In this document: piece by piece, positions 25,435-34,338 of the stretch
Position numbering within the stretch: the stretch's first letter is position 1
How the letters are laid out: every line of letters begins with the position of its first letter
Assembly: GCA_946415365.1 (NCBI GenBank)
Contig: CAMKSE010000012.1
Location: 48,763 to 112,762 of the forward strand
Source of the DNA: an uncultured Prevotellaceae bacterium
GTDB lineage: Bacteria; Bacteroidota; Bacteroidia; Bacteroidales; Bacteroidaceae
DNA: 64,000 nt
Reading direction: 5' to 3'
Position numbers and translations under genes: made by a program
The notes under the pieces: model-generated
Databases searched by the model: none
What the model was told of the DNA's origin: nothing
What the model saw: only the letters and a program-made list of their open reading frames with translations

Positions 25435-27262
25435 TCCTCCTTTCCTGTATTGAACGGGCCTTAGCCTCAGATGCCTCAGAGAGCTGGCCCTTGAGATACT
25501 GTTCCATAATGAGTCCGCCTATGGGTACGCCATAGGTGGCACCCCAACCGCCGTTCTCCACATAAACGGCCACCGCTATCTTCGGCTCGTCCATCGGAGC
25601 GAAGCCCATGAACACAGAGTGGTCATGACCGCGGTTCTGGGCTGTTCCCGTCTTGCCGCAGGCCATGAAGTCGTACTTACCTAACTCATGACAGGTACCA
25701 CCAAGCACCGACGAGCGCATGCCCTGAACGACATAGTCGTAGGCTTCGCGGCTGGCCTTGGTATAGTGTTTGCGGGTGAAGGTGGTGTCGAGCGGTTCGC
25801 CCTGTACCTTCTTCACCACGTGAGGTACATAGTAGTAGCCACGGTTAGCAATCGTGGCTCCAAGATTAGCAATCTGTAGCGGTGTGGCGTTTACCTCGCC
25901 CTGTCCGATGGCGATGGAGATGACCGTCAGACCGTTCCAAGAACCCTTATAGGCCTTGTCGTAAAACTGTGCGTTGGGAATCAGTCCGCGCTTCTCACCC
26001 GGCAGGTCGATGCCTAACTTGTAACCAAAACCCATGCTTACCATATAGTCACGCCAAGTGTTCATGGCGTTTTGAACCGTGCCATACTTGGAGATATTGG
26101 TGTTAATCATGTGGTAGAGTCCCCAACAGAAATAGCCATTGCACGAGGTACTCAGTGCAGGCACCAATGGCAGCGGCGCGCCATGGCCGTGACAGCCTAC
26201 ACGCAGCCCCTTGAACACGAAACCATGGCTACAGGGGTACATCGTTGAGGGCGTGATCACACCTTCGGTCATGAACGTCAGACCTTGAGTGGTCTTGAAG
26301 GTTGAGCCCGGCGGATACTGACCCATGATACTGCGGTTGAGCAACGGCTTCCACACGTCCTGTGAGAGCAGACGGTGGTTTTTGGAACGCTGGCGGCCTA
26401 CCATCATTCGGGGGTCATAGGATGGCGACGACACCATGCAGAGCACTTCGCCGGTAGAGGGTTCGATGGCCACAATACTGCCGATTTTTCCTTCCAGAAG
26501 TCGTTCACCGAGCAACTGGAGGTCGGCATCGATGCCTAATGTCAGGTTCTTACCGGGCTTTGCACGATGGTCGAGTTCTCCGTTACGGTAACGGCCCTGC
26601 ACACGTCCATGGGCATCGCGCAGCAGAACCTGAATACCTTTCTCACCGCGCAGCTGCTTCTCGTAACGGCGTTCCACACCGAGTTTCCCGATGTAATCGC
26701 CCGGCTGATAGTAGTCATCCTCCTCAATGTCGGCGGGTGATACCTCTGCCACATCGCCAAGCACATGGGCAGCCATGTTGTAATTGTATTGTCTGACCGT
26801 TCGTTTTTGGACGTAGAAGCCGGGAAAGCGGAACATCTTCTCCTGGAAAACGCTAAAGTCCTTATCAGACAACTGACTCATGAACAACTGCTGTGTATAG
26901 CGGGAGTAGCCGGGATTACGGTTGCGGTCCTTCATAGTAGCCATCCTCTGGTCGAACTCGTCGCGACTGATGCCCAATGTCTGACAGAAATCCAGTGTGT
27001 CAAGCCTGTCCCTCATCTCATTCATCACAACCATAATGTCATAAGACGGTTGATTGAACACCATCAGTTTGCCGTTACGGTCGGAGATATTACCACGCGA
27101 GGGATATTCTATCTTCTTCAAGAAAGCGTTCGAGTCGGCACTCTTCTTGTAGTCATCACTCGTGATCTGAAGCGTGAATAGACGAATGATGTAGATGCCC
27201 ACTATCAGAATGGCCACCCCACCAATGACATAACGTCTGTATGAGAGATCGTAATTCTTCAC
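25409..27262 (-). CDS. mrdA: Penicillin-binding protein 2
   Basis: The elongation transpeptidase that partners RodA. The 617-residue protein has an N-terminal membrane anchor (VIGGVAILIVGIYIIRLF), a pedestal domain with SRGNISDRNGKLMV, and the transpeptidase domain with catalytic serine in PPGSTFKTTQG, SxN as STSCNGY and KTGTAQN. All catalytic motifs are intact and length is normal. It overlaps mreD by four bases and rodA by 26 bases. Confidence 0.95.
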   Translation of the reverse strand: MKNYDLSYRRYVIGGVAILIVGIYIIRLFTLQITSDDYKKSADSNAFLKKIEYPSRGNISDRNGKLMVFNQPSYDIMVVMNEMRDRLDTLDFCQTLGISRDEFDQRMATMKDRNRNPGYSRYTQQLFMSQLSDKDFSVFQEKMFRFPGFYVQKRTVRQYNYNMAAHVLGDVAEVSPADIEEDDYYQPGDYIGKLGVERRYEKQLRGEKGIQVLLRDAHGRVQGRYRNGELDHRAKPGKNLTLGIDADLQLLGERLLEGKIGSIVAIEPSTGEVLCMVSSPSYDPRMMVGRQRSKNHRLLSQDVWKPLLNRSIMGQYPPGSTFKTTQGLTFMTEGVITPSTMYPCSHGFVFKGLRVGCHGHGAPLPLVPALSTSCNGYFCWGLYHMINTNISKYGTVQNAMNTWRDYMVSMGFGYKLGIDLPGEKRGLIPNAQFYDKAYKGSWNGLTVISIAIGQGEVNATPLQIANLGATIANRGYYYVPHVVKKVQGEPLDTTFTRKHYTKASREAYDYVVQGMRSSVLGGTCHELGKYDFMACGKTGTAQNRGHDHSVFMGFAPMDEPKIAVAVYVENGGWGATYGVPIGGLIMEQYLKGQLSEASEAKARSIQERRIAYGTADR

Positions 27263-27756
27263 TTCGAACGGACACTTTCAATAGCAAGCATCAAGACCAT
27301 CGTCAGAGTTGTACTGCAGACGGAACGCAAAAGCCACATCTGCCACTCGAAGAAGTTGAAGGCCTCAAGGGCGAAAAACAAAAGTGAATAGAGCAGCGTC
27401 AGGATCAGACTGAACGTGAAGAACTTGCCCATTCCCAGTGTAGCCACTGACACCTCCATATTGTCGGCAGAGTCACGCGGCACAAACAGTTCCAGCAGAT
27501 AAGGCTGCAATAGTCCTAAGAGGGTCATTGAACCCGAAGCCAGTCCTGGAGTGTTGGAAAACAGGTCGATTACCAGTCCCAGCATGAAGCACCATACCAG
27601 CACCTCACCTTTCGCACTGTTTCTTGGGAACGTGATGGCAAAGAACACGTAAAGCAGTGGTGTGGCCACATTGAAAAGCCACACATAGTTCAGCACCAAC
27701 ACCTGCACCAGGGCCAGCACCACGAACATGACCAGTCTGTTTACGAATCCCTCCAT
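27259..27756 (-). CDS. mreD: Rod shape-determining protein MreD
   Basis: A 165-residue membrane protein with about five hydrophobic segments, in the standard position between mreC and PBP2. Sequence identity within the MreD family is low, but VLVWCFMLGLVIDLFSNTPGLASGSMTLLG is a recognisable MreD core. It starts 19 bases after mreC and its stop overlaps the PBP2 start by four bases. Confidence 0.9.
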   Translation of the reverse strand: MEGFVNRLVMFVVLALVQVLVLNYVWLFNVATPLLYVFFAITFPRNSAKGEVLVWCFMLGLVIDLFSNTPGLASGSMTLLGLLQPYLLELFVPRDSADNMEVSVATLGMGKFFTFSLILTLLYSLLFFALEAFNFFEWQMWLLRSVCSTTLTMVLMLAIESVRSK

Positions 27757-27775
27757 CTCAACTATACTCTAATCA

Positions 27776-28651
27776 CTATTCACTCTTCTGACTTACCACG
27801 GCTATCGAGTCACGTGCTGCCTGCAACAGCGCAGCCCGTTCGGCTATGCTTTTATCACTGATGACACACACATCGCGCAGACAACTGAAATCAGTACTCA
27901 GTCTCACTTTGAGTTTATAAGACAGTCCGTCACGCGAGTTATAGGCCTGTTCAATTTTTCCTACCGAGACACCCGACGGGAATATCGAGGAGAAGCCGCT
28001 GGTGACAATCCACTCACCCAACCTGAACTTCGCATGGCGGGGCACATCTTCCACATATGCGACTGACGGGTCGCCGCCATACCAATGCAGATAGCCAAAA
28101 TAGCCTCTGTTGCGTATGGCACAACTAATACGCGATGAGGTGACATTGAGCACGGGGATAACCACAGCATAGTGGTCCGACACAAGATAAACGACACCTA
28201 CCACACCATTGCCGCAGGCCACACCCATGTCCACCTCCACACCGTCGACACGACCCTTGTCGATGGTCATCAGATTCTCGGACTTATGAACGCTGTTGTC
28301 TACAACCTTCGCCGGAATCACCTTATACTGGCTCAGGAACTGCAGTTCATTGCGCTCCAAAACGGTCGTATCATGAGTAATGTCGGTATAAAGGCGTTTC
28401 AGATGGTCCACTTGTCGTTCGAGATAGAAGTTACGAAGTGTCAACGCCTCGTTCTCCCTCGTGAGGGTGAAAAACTTCGAAACCTCACTCCGCCATTCAT
28501 AAATCTTCCCTGCCACGGTGTTGGCCGAAGAGAACCACACACTTCCCTGATAGCTATTGTACTGAAACAATAGAAAACCACTGGCCACTTCCAATAAAAT
28601 GAAAACGAACCAGTGATGATACTCTTTCAGGAAATCCAGCAGGTTACGCAT
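27776..28651 (-). CDS. mreC: Rod shape-determining protein MreC
   Basis: A 291-residue bitopic protein that links MreB, MreD and PBP2. It has an N-terminal membrane segment (WFVFILLEVASGFLLF), a coiled coil (LTLRNFYLERQVDHLKRL), and the beta-rich periplasmic domain with IDKGRVDGVEVDMGVACGNGVVGVV and the later VTSGFSSIFPSGVSVGKI, both typical of MreC. Seven bases separate it from mreB. Confidence 0.94.
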   Translation of the reverse strand: MRNLLDFLKEYHHWFVFILLEVASGFLLFQYNSYQGSVWFSSANTVAGKIYEWRSEVSKFFTLTRENEALTLRNFYLERQVDHLKRLYTDITHDTTVLERNELQFLSQYKVIPAKVVDNSVHKSENLMTIDKGRVDGVEVDMGVACGNGVVGVVYLVSDHYAVVIPVLNVTSSRISCAIRNRGYFGYLHWYGGDPSVAYVEDVPRHAKFRLGEWIVTSGFSSIFPSGVSVGKIEQAYNSRDGLSYKLKVRLSTDFSCLRDVCVISDKSIAERAALLQAARDSIAVVSQKSE

Positions 28652-28658
28652 CCGCGTC

Positions 28659-29681
28659 CTATCTCATGAGGAAGTTGAAACGGTCAATATTCTTCAGAGC
28701 TACGCCTGCACCCTTGGCCACACTGTGGAGGGGATCTTCAGGCACATGGAAAGGAATGTGCATCTTATCTGTCAGACGCTTGTCGAGTCCTCTCAGCAGA
28801 GCACCGCCGCCAGCCAGATAAATACCGTTCTTCACGATGTCGGCATAGAGCTCTGGCGGTGTATTCTCCAAAGCGGAGAGCACGGCATTCTCGATCTTCG
28901 ACACCGTCTTGTCAAGACAATGGGCAATCTCCTGATAGCACACAGGCACCTCCATGGGAAGAGCGGTGATACGGTTCGGGCCGTGGACCACGAAATCCTC
29001 AGGAGCCTCGTCGCCCAGGTCAGTCAGGGCAGAACCAACGTTGATCTTGATACGCTCAGCCATACGCTCGCTGACTTTCACATTGTGCTGACGGTACATA
29101 TACTCCTGAATATCGGCCGTGAGGTCGTCACCGGCCGTACGGATGGAGTTGTTGCTAACGATGCCACCCAGTGAGATCACGGCAATCTCGGTAGAACCAC
29201 CACCGATATCCACTATCATGTTACCCTCCGGAGCCTCAACGTCGATGCCGATACCGATGGCAGCAGCCATCGGCTCAAAAATCAGGTAGACATCACGACC
29301 ATCGGCATGCTCGGCAGAGTCACGCACAGCACGCAGTTCAACTTCCGTAGAGCCTGAGGGAACACCAATCACCATACGAAGTGAAGGTGAGAACAGGCGA
29401 CTACCTGTATGTACCATCTTAATCAGACCGCGCATCATCTGCTCGCAGGCAGAGAAGTCGGCAATCACACCGTCGCGAAGCGGACGGATGGTACGGATGT
29501 TCTCATGTGTCTTCTCATACATCATCTTTGCCTCGTTACCGACAGCAATCATCTTGTCGGTACGGCGGTCCAAAGCCACCACCGAAGGCTCATCGACCAC
29601 GATCTTGTCATCACTGATGATAATCGTATTGGCCGTTCCTAAGTCCATGGCTATCTCCTGGACAAAACTGAAAAATCCCAT
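28659..29681 (-). CDS. mreB: Rod shape-determining protein MreB
   Basis: The bacterial actin that guides sidewall synthesis. The 340-residue protein carries the ATP-binding actin motifs: AMDLGTANTIII, IVDIGGGSTEIAV, and LAGGGALLRGLDKRL, plus the MreB-typical RIKINVGSAL. No -7 box was found directly upstream, where a dispersed repeat (29718-29811) separates it from purH, so transcription may come from the purH promoter. Confidence 0.96.
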   Translation of the reverse strand: MGFFSFVQEIAMDLGTANTIIISDDKIVVDEPSVVALDRRTDKMIAVGNEAKMMYEKTHENIRTIRPLRDGVIADFSACEQMMRGLIKMVHTGSRLFSPSLRMVIGVPSGSTEVELRAVRDSAEHADGRDVYLIFEPMAAAIGIGIDVEAPEGNMIVDIGGGSTEIAVISLGGIVSNNSIRTAGDDLTADIQEYMYRQHNVKVSERMAERIKINVGSALTDLGDEAPEDFVVHGPNRITALPMEVPVCYQEIAHCLDKTVSKIENAVLSALENTPPELYADIVKNGIYLAGGGALLRGLDKRLTDKMHIPFHVPEDPLHSVAKGAGVALKNIDRFNFLMR

Positions 29682-29717
29682 TCTTCTTATAATTTGACTA
29701 CTACTTAATTATTATTC

Positions 29718-29811
29718 ACTACAACTTAGACAACTTGGACAACTTTTTCTATCCGCAGACGGCAGTTGCCGTCGTAGGCAGATGTTGTCTTAGTTGTTCT
29801 GGTTGTCGTTT
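29718..29811. repeat. Dispersed palindrome-centred repeat, copy 3
   Basis: Arms of ACAACTTnG units on the left and GTTGTCTTAGTTGTTCTGG on the right match the other two copies. The central palindrome differs, GACGGCAGTTGCCGTC (29758-29773), yet remains perfectly self-complementary. It fills the purH-mreB gap, and its right end runs into the purH stop codon. Confidence 0.72.
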
Positions 29812-30403
29812 ACTTCTCAAACCACGTGTGGATGGCGGTATCATAGTGCGAACTCACGCCGAAGGCACGGGTAGCGAACATACGACGCTGGGCTTTTGTT
29901 GTTTCCGCACCCTGCTGGTTTAGGATGTCGAGCAGTACACTATACTCAGCCTTTGAGGGCACAATCACAACATCGTTGAAATTCTTCGCACCGGCACGGA
30001 TTAACGAAATGCCGCCAATGTCAATCTTCTCAATGATATCCTCCTCCGAGGCGCCGCTGGCCACGGTCTGCTCAAAAGGATAGAGATCCACGATAACCAG
30101 GTCAATCTCCGGAATCTCATACTGCTTCATCTGTTCAATGTCGCCCTCGTTCTCACGACGGCCCAAAATACCTCCGAACACCTTCGGGTGTAGTGTCTTC
30201 ACACGTCCACCGAGGATAGAGGGATAGGTGGTCACATCTTCCACCTTCTGACACTCATAACCGAGTGACTCAATAAACTTCTGCGTACCACCTGTCGACA
30301 GGAACTTCACGCCCTCCTCGTTCAGTTTCTTGAGCAGTTCGTCCAGTCCGTCCTTGTGGAATACAGACACCAAGGCGGTCTTAATCTTCTTTGTCTCAGC
30401 CAT
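29810..30403 (-). CDS. Stand-alone IMP cyclohydrolase (N-terminal domain of PurH)
   Basis: IMP cyclohydrolase closes FAICAR to IMP in the last step of purine synthesis. The 197-residue protein aligns with the MGS-like N-terminal domain of bifunctional PurH only: KTALVSVFHKDGLDELL, FLSTGGTQKFIE, GGRVKTLHPKVFGGILGRR, VDLYPFEQTV and IDIGGISLIRAGAKNF. The AICAR transformylase domain (about 300 residues) is missing, and the frame ends in a normal stop with no remnant downstream, so this is a split gene and not a truncation within the window. The transformylase must be elsewhere. First gene of the mreBCD-PBP2-rodA run. Confidence 0.9.
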   Translation of the reverse strand: MAETKKIKTALVSVFHKDGLDELLKKLNEEGVKFLSTGGTQKFIESLGYECQKVEDVTTYPSILGGRVKTLHPKVFGGILGRRENEGDIEQMKQYEIPEIDLVIVDLYPFEQTVASGASEEDIIEKIDIGGISLIRAGAKNFNDVVIVPSKAEYSVLLDILNQQGAETTKAQRRMFATRAFGVSSHYDTAIHTWFEK

Positions 30404-30439
30404 TTCCGAAATATATTATAACGTTATAAATAACAAATA

Positions 30440-30518
30440 AAGCTGCAATGACGGTGCAAACCGAACGCAGAAAGCTCGCTTTTTGCTGAGATGCAGCCCG
30501 TCATCGCGGAATTTGGCC
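30440..30518 (-). ncRNA. Candidate structured 5' leader of the purH-mreB transcript
   Basis: The region between the purH -7 box and its ATG can fold. A ten-base stem pairs 30498-30507 with 30445-30454; its one non-Watson-Crick position is a G-U pair in the minus-strand RNA but an A-C mismatch on the other strand, which favours the purH direction. An inner hairpin pairs 30467-30475 with 30478-30486. A rival six-base pairing, 30442-30447 with 30492-30497 (GCTGCA/TGCAGC), overlaps the main stem, so two folds exclude each other. No known riboswitch class was recognised. Confidence 0.4.
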
Positions 30519-30527
30519 GCAAAGATA
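30519..30527 (-). promoter_or_regulatory. -7 box for purH
   Basis: Minus-strand TATCTTTGC, 115 bases before the purH ATG at 30403, leaving one of the longest leaders in the window. Confidence 0.65.
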
Positions 30528-30604
30528 CAAAAAGAAAACGGATTAATCTTCATTTTCCATACAAAAAAACGAGTTAATCCGTGTTAAAATAAGATAGGTC
30601 AATT

Positions 30605-30922
30605 TCAGTCGAGGTGAAACACCTCCTGAATAGGCACTGTGACGGGAGAATTGTCGGGGTTCACTTCCATGATGTCGGCCATCATATCCCACCATTTCTG
30701 GGTAATGGGATCCACGTTGTCCGTATCTTGCGAGTTACCCTCTCCGGAGCACTCCTGGTAGCCGAACAGGATGTTTGTCTCCTTGTCCCAATAAATGCTG
30801 TAGTTACTGACGCCACCGTCTTTGATCATCTTCACCAACTCGGGCCAGATAGCGGCGTGGCGCTTCTCATACTCTTTCTCACAACCTGGTTTCAGGTACA
30901 TTTTAAAAGCAAATCTTTTCAT
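30605..30922 (-). CDS. rhaM: L-rhamnose mutarotase
   Basis: RhaM interconverts the alpha and beta anomers of L-rhamnose. The 105-residue protein starts MKRFAFKMYLKPGCEKEYEKR and carries RHAAIWPELVKMIKDGGVSNYSIYWD, with the family's catalytic His at the RHAxIWPEL motif, and the WWxxMADIMExN region near the end. Its place downstream of a rhamnogalacturonan esterase and near a rhamnogalacturonan lyase fits a pectin-derived rhamnose pathway. Confidence 0.92.
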   Translation of the reverse strand: MKRFAFKMYLKPGCEKEYEKRHAAIWPELVKMIKDGGVSNYSIYWDKETNILFGYQECSGEGNSQDTDNVDPITQKWWDMMADIMEVNPDNSPVTVPIQEVFHLD

Positions 30923-30925
30923 AAT

Positions 30926-30976
30926 CTATAAACTATAAACCATAAACTCTAAACCATAAACTCTAAACCATAAACC
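30926..30976. repeat. Short tandem repeat, 14-base unit
   Basis: About 2.6 exact copies of CCATAAACTCTAAA (30940-30976) preceded by one degenerate copy, filling nearly all of the 59-base gap between the esterase and rhaM. Confidence 0.8.
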
Positions 30977-30981
30977 ATCCA

Positions 30982-32181
30982 CTAATTCCCGTCGGGCTTG
31001 GTGAGACAACTGCCGGTGGACATGTGCCACACGAAGGTTTCAGGGGCATCGGGACAGGCGGGGTTGAAGTCCTGCCAGTCTTCGCGTAAGAACGTTGTCA
31101 AGGGACAATCTATCTGCTTCATACCCATCACCACCATCTTGGCAATCTCCCAGGCTCCGAAAGGATTGAAATGGGTGTTGTCGGCCAAGGGCTTGTCCTG
31201 TCCGGGGAACGTGTTTACAGGATAGTGTACCAGAGACTTCTTAGAGCCTTCCTCACCCAGCACCTCATAGAATGTGGTGGACATGCTGGTGAGGTCGATA
31301 ACGGGTACTTCCTCCCGGCGGGCCACGGTTTTCACGGCCTCTGGATAGTCACCGTGGGTGTTACGGATGGTACGGTGGTCATCGTTGAAGAAACGTCGCG
31401 CCGTGGGTGTGCAGAAGATGATATGTCCTCCAGCCTCACGGACACGGTCGACGAAAATCTTCAGGTTACGCGAATAGGAGTACCACGCCCCGTCACCTGC
31501 CTTCTTCTCCTTCTCGTCGTTATGACCGAACTCCACAATGACATAGTCGCCCTTCTTCAGTTGGGAGATTATTTTGTCGAGACGCAGCTGAGCGAGGAAG
31601 GAGGTACACGACAAACCGCTCTCAGCATAGTTGGCAATGGCCACCTGCGGCCCAAACCAGCGGGTGATCATCTGCCCCCATGAAGCCCACGGCTCTTCTT
31701 CCTGGTCCACCACGGTGGAGTTGCCGCACAGGAAGATGGTGGTCACATCGGTTGCCGGCTCAATACGGATACGCTGCACAGCAGGGCTTGGACCGCAGAA
31801 CGAGAGGGTCAGAGAGTCGTCCCAGTTCTTATATCCCACTTCACGGGGCTTCAGCTTGACGACTTCGCTCTTTTCTCCTTCTCTCTTAATCTCCGGACTG
31901 TGTTTGTTGACGATAAACGTCACCATCTCGTACTGTCCTTTCTTCGTCGAAACCATATCCACGAAATGGCGACGCGACTCTGCACGCACAACGGTCTGCC
32001 CAACCCGCTTCTTGGCACCGAGAGTGACGGTCACCCGGTAGTTGCCGTCTGGCACGGCCACGGAGAAACTGAAAGGCTTGTCGGTAGCCTTGTTGAGCAC
32101 CGTGTCTGTCACCTGCGCACGAACCGAAGTAAATAGCGAACACTGTATCGTGAAGAGTATCAGCAGAATCCTTTTCATCAT
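30982..32181 (-). CDS. Rhamnogalacturonan acetylesterase-like SGNH hydrolase (CE12-like)
   Basis: A 399-residue secreted esterase likely to remove acetyl groups from rhamnogalacturonan. After the signal peptide (ending SVRAQ) comes a beta-rich N-terminal domain of about 120 residues, then the SGNH hydrolase domain with the catalytic serine in LCGNSTVVDQ, the Asn block in VEFGHNDEK, and the terminal Asp/His in ADNTHFNPFG. The GNSTV form and domain order are typical of CE12 rhamnogalacturonan acetylesterases. The start may be either of two adjacent Met codons. It is divergent from the PL11 lyase, which supports the substrate call. Confidence 0.88.
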   Translation of the reverse strand: MMKRILLILFTIQCSLFTSVRAQVTDTVLNKATDKPFSFSVAVPDGNYRVTVTLGAKKRVGQTVVRAESRRHFVDMVSTKKGQYEMVTFIVNKHSPEIKREGEKSEVVKLKPREVGYKNWDDSLTLSFCGPSPAVQRIRIEPATDVTTIFLCGNSTVVDQEEEPWASWGQMITRWFGPQVAIANYAESGLSCTSFLAQLRLDKIISQLKKGDYVIVEFGHNDEKEKKAGDGAWYSYSRNLKIFVDRVREAGGHIIFCTPTARRFFNDDHRTIRNTHGDYPEAVKTVARREEVPVIDLTSMSTTFYEVLGEEGSKKSLVHYPVNTFPGQDKPLADNTHFNPFGAWEIAKMVVMGMKQIDCPLTTFLREDWQDFNPACPDAPETFVWHMSTGSCLTKPDGN

Positions 32182-32304
32182 TAAAAAGTCATATCGAGTG
32201 CAAAGTTAAGGCTTTTAGGGAAAAATCAACTATAATATTTGATTTTCTACCTATAATCTTTGTTTATATGCACTTCTTCGCTTGTACGATTGCCGGAAAA
32301 AGGC

Positions 32305-32313
32305 TATATTTGC
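32305..32313 (+). promoter_or_regulatory. -7 box for the PL11 lyase
   Basis: TATATTTGC, 33 bases before the ATG at 32347. Confidence 0.6.
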
Positions 32314-32346
32314 ATCCGAAACGAACCAACTAAAACGACAGACAAT

Positions 32347-34332
32347 ATGAAGAAGATTGCCATCATCACGCTACTATTTACTATTTACTGTTCTCTGTTC
32401 ACAGTAACAGCCCAACCCCGCTACGATCTCACAAAGCTGAAACACGAACGGCTGGACCGTGGTGTCGTGGCCATCCGACAAGAGGGACAGGTCATCGTCA
32501 GCTGGCGCACCCTCGCCTCCGACAAGCCCGGCGAAGCCTTCGACCTTTACCGTAATGGCACGAAACTCAACACCCAGCCACTAACCAAAGGCGGTACCTT
32601 TTTCATCGACTCTCAGCCACTGTCCGGCGATGCCACCTACGAGGTGCGCAGTGGTGGACGGAACGGGCAATTCTACCTCAAGGCCGATGCCCCTGACGGG
32701 TATCTGGCCGTGAATCTGCAAAAGCCTGCCGATGGGGTGACACCAGACGGACAGACTTATACCTACTCCGCCAACGATGCTTCGGTGGCTGATGTGGACG
32801 GCGACGGTCAATATGAAATCATCTTGAAGTGGGACCCCTCCAACGCCCACGACAATGCGCACGACGGCTTTACCGGCCCTACCCTCTTCGACTGCTACAA
32901 AATCATGCCACAGACAGACACCGAACGACATGGACTTCTTTGGCGTATCAATATGGGCATCAACATTCGCTCTGGAGCACACTACGTGCCCTTCATCGTT
33001 TATGACCTCGATGGAGACGGACGGGCGGAGTTCATCGTCCGCACAGCCGACGGCACCCGCGACGCAAAAGGAAAGGTAATCGGTGACAGCCTGGCCGACT
33101 ACCGCCACCGTGCCCCCGAAGGTGCCACCAATCCGACACCCGAGAAGGAATGGGCCAAATACAACCGCCCGGGACGTCCGAAAACCGGCCGCATACTCGA
33201 AGGACCAGAGTTCATCACCGTGTTCAACGGCCTCACCGGAGAGGCGATGGACAGCAAATCCTACATCCCGGAAAGGGGGAACCTGAGCGATTGGGGCGAC
33301 GACTATGCCAACCGCTCCGACCGTATGCTGGCCGCCGTGGGTTACCTCGACGGGACACATGCCTCAGCGATCTTCTGCCGGGGCTATTACACACGTACCG
33401 TCATCGCCGCCTGGGACTGGGACGGACATGAACTGAAACAACACTGGGTATTCGACACCAACGACGAAGGAACAGGCAAGGACGGTAAGCCGCAGAGCAG
33501 CTACGCCGGACAAGGCAACCACAACCTGCGCGTGGCCGACGTCGACGGCGATGGCTGCGACGAGATCACCTACGGATCGATGTGTGTCGACCACGACGGA
33601 CGCGGACTCTACAACACGGGCATGGGGCACGGCGATGCCATCCACCTCATGGCCTTCGACCCACAGAGTGAGGAGCTGCAGGTGTGGGACTGTCACGAGA
33701 ACCGTCGTGACGGCTCTGACTTCCGCAATGCCTGCACCGGCGAAGTCATCTTCCAAATACCATCCACCAGCGATGTGGGCCGTGCTATGGCTGCCGACAT
33801 CGACCCCACCAATCCCGGTGTGGAGATGTGGAGCACCGACAGCCACGGCATAAGGACTATCCGCGGCGAAGTGCTCAACAACGCTCAAGACTCAGATGAT
33901 CCACAACACGGCAACCACCTGCGCCTCGGCGGGCGCCGGTTGTCCGTGAATTTCGGGATCTGGTGGGATGGTGACCTGCTGCGCGAGTTGCTCGACCATG
34001 AGACTGTCACCAAGTACGACTGGCAGCAAAAGACCGTCAGGGATATCATCAAGTTCGAGGGCGTCCGTTTCAACAACGGAACAAAATCAAATCCAAGTCT
34101 CTGCGCTGACATTCTCGGCGACTGGCGTGAAGAAGTGATTGCCCGCACGCCTGACAGCAGCGAACTTCGCATCTTCGTCAGCACCATCCCCACCGACTAC
34201 CGCATCAACTGCCTGATGGAGGACATCCCCTACCGTCTCTCTACCGCCGCACAGAATGTCGGTTACAACCAACCTTCCGAGCCTGGTTTCTACATTGGAC
34301 CAGACCCGACCATCCATCCCTTCCTGAAATAG
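32347..34332 (+). CDS. Rhamnogalacturonan lyase, PL11
   Basis: A 661-residue secreted lyase that cleaves the rhamnogalacturonan I backbone by beta-elimination. The signal peptide ends at VTAQ; the mature part begins with a short Ig-like domain (RLDRGVVAIRQEGQVIVSWR) and continues as the eight-bladed propeller typical of PL11, with calcium-binding blade motifs DVDGDGQYEI, DLDGDGRAEF and DVDGDGCDEI. The C-terminal LCADILGDWREEVI and FYIGPDPTIHPFLK also match. I chose ATG 32347 (MKKIAIITLLF) because the longer frame from 32260 contains the promoter. It ends six bases from the convergent efflux gene. Confidence 0.92.
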   Translation: MKKIAIITLLFTIYCSLFTVTAQPRYDLTKLKHERLDRGVVAIRQEGQVIVSWRTLASDKPGEAFDLYRNGTKLNTQPLTKGGTFFIDSQPLSGDATYEVRSGGRNGQFYLKADAPDGYLAVNLQKPADGVTPDGQTYTYSANDASVADVDGDGQYEIILKWDPSNAHDNAHDGFTGPTLFDCYKIMPQTDTERHGLLWRINMGINIRSGAHYVPFIVYDLDGDGRAEFIVRTADGTRDAKGKVIGDSLADYRHRAPEGATNPTPEKEWAKYNRPGRPKTGRILEGPEFITVFNGLTGEAMDSKSYIPERGNLSDWGDDYANRSDRMLAAVGYLDGTHASAIFCRGYYTRTVIAAWDWDGHELKQHWVFDTNDEGTGKDGKPQSSYAGQGNHNLRVADVDGDGCDEITYGSMCVDHDGRGLYNTGMGHGDAIHLMAFDPQSEELQVWDCHENRRDGSDFRNACTGEVIFQIPSTSDVGRAMAADIDPTNPGVEMWSTDSHGIRTIRGEVLNNAQDSDDPQHGNHLRLGGRRLSVNFGIWWDGDLLRELLDHETVTKYDWQQKTVRDIIKFEGVRFNNGTKSNPSLCADILGDWREEVIARTPDSSELRIFVSTIPTDYRINCLMEDIPYRLSTAAQNVGYNQPSEPGFYIGPDPTIHPFLK

Positions 34333-34338
34333 ACAAGA

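Noticed and set aside
30926..30976. Possible CRISPR-like array
   Set aside because: A 14-base unit repeated directly with no spacers; a simple tandem repeat.
32581..33888. Long antisense frames (259 and 174 codons) inside the PL11 lyase gene
   Set aside because: Composition is that of a codon-bias shadow; the sense strand carries clear propeller calcium motifs.
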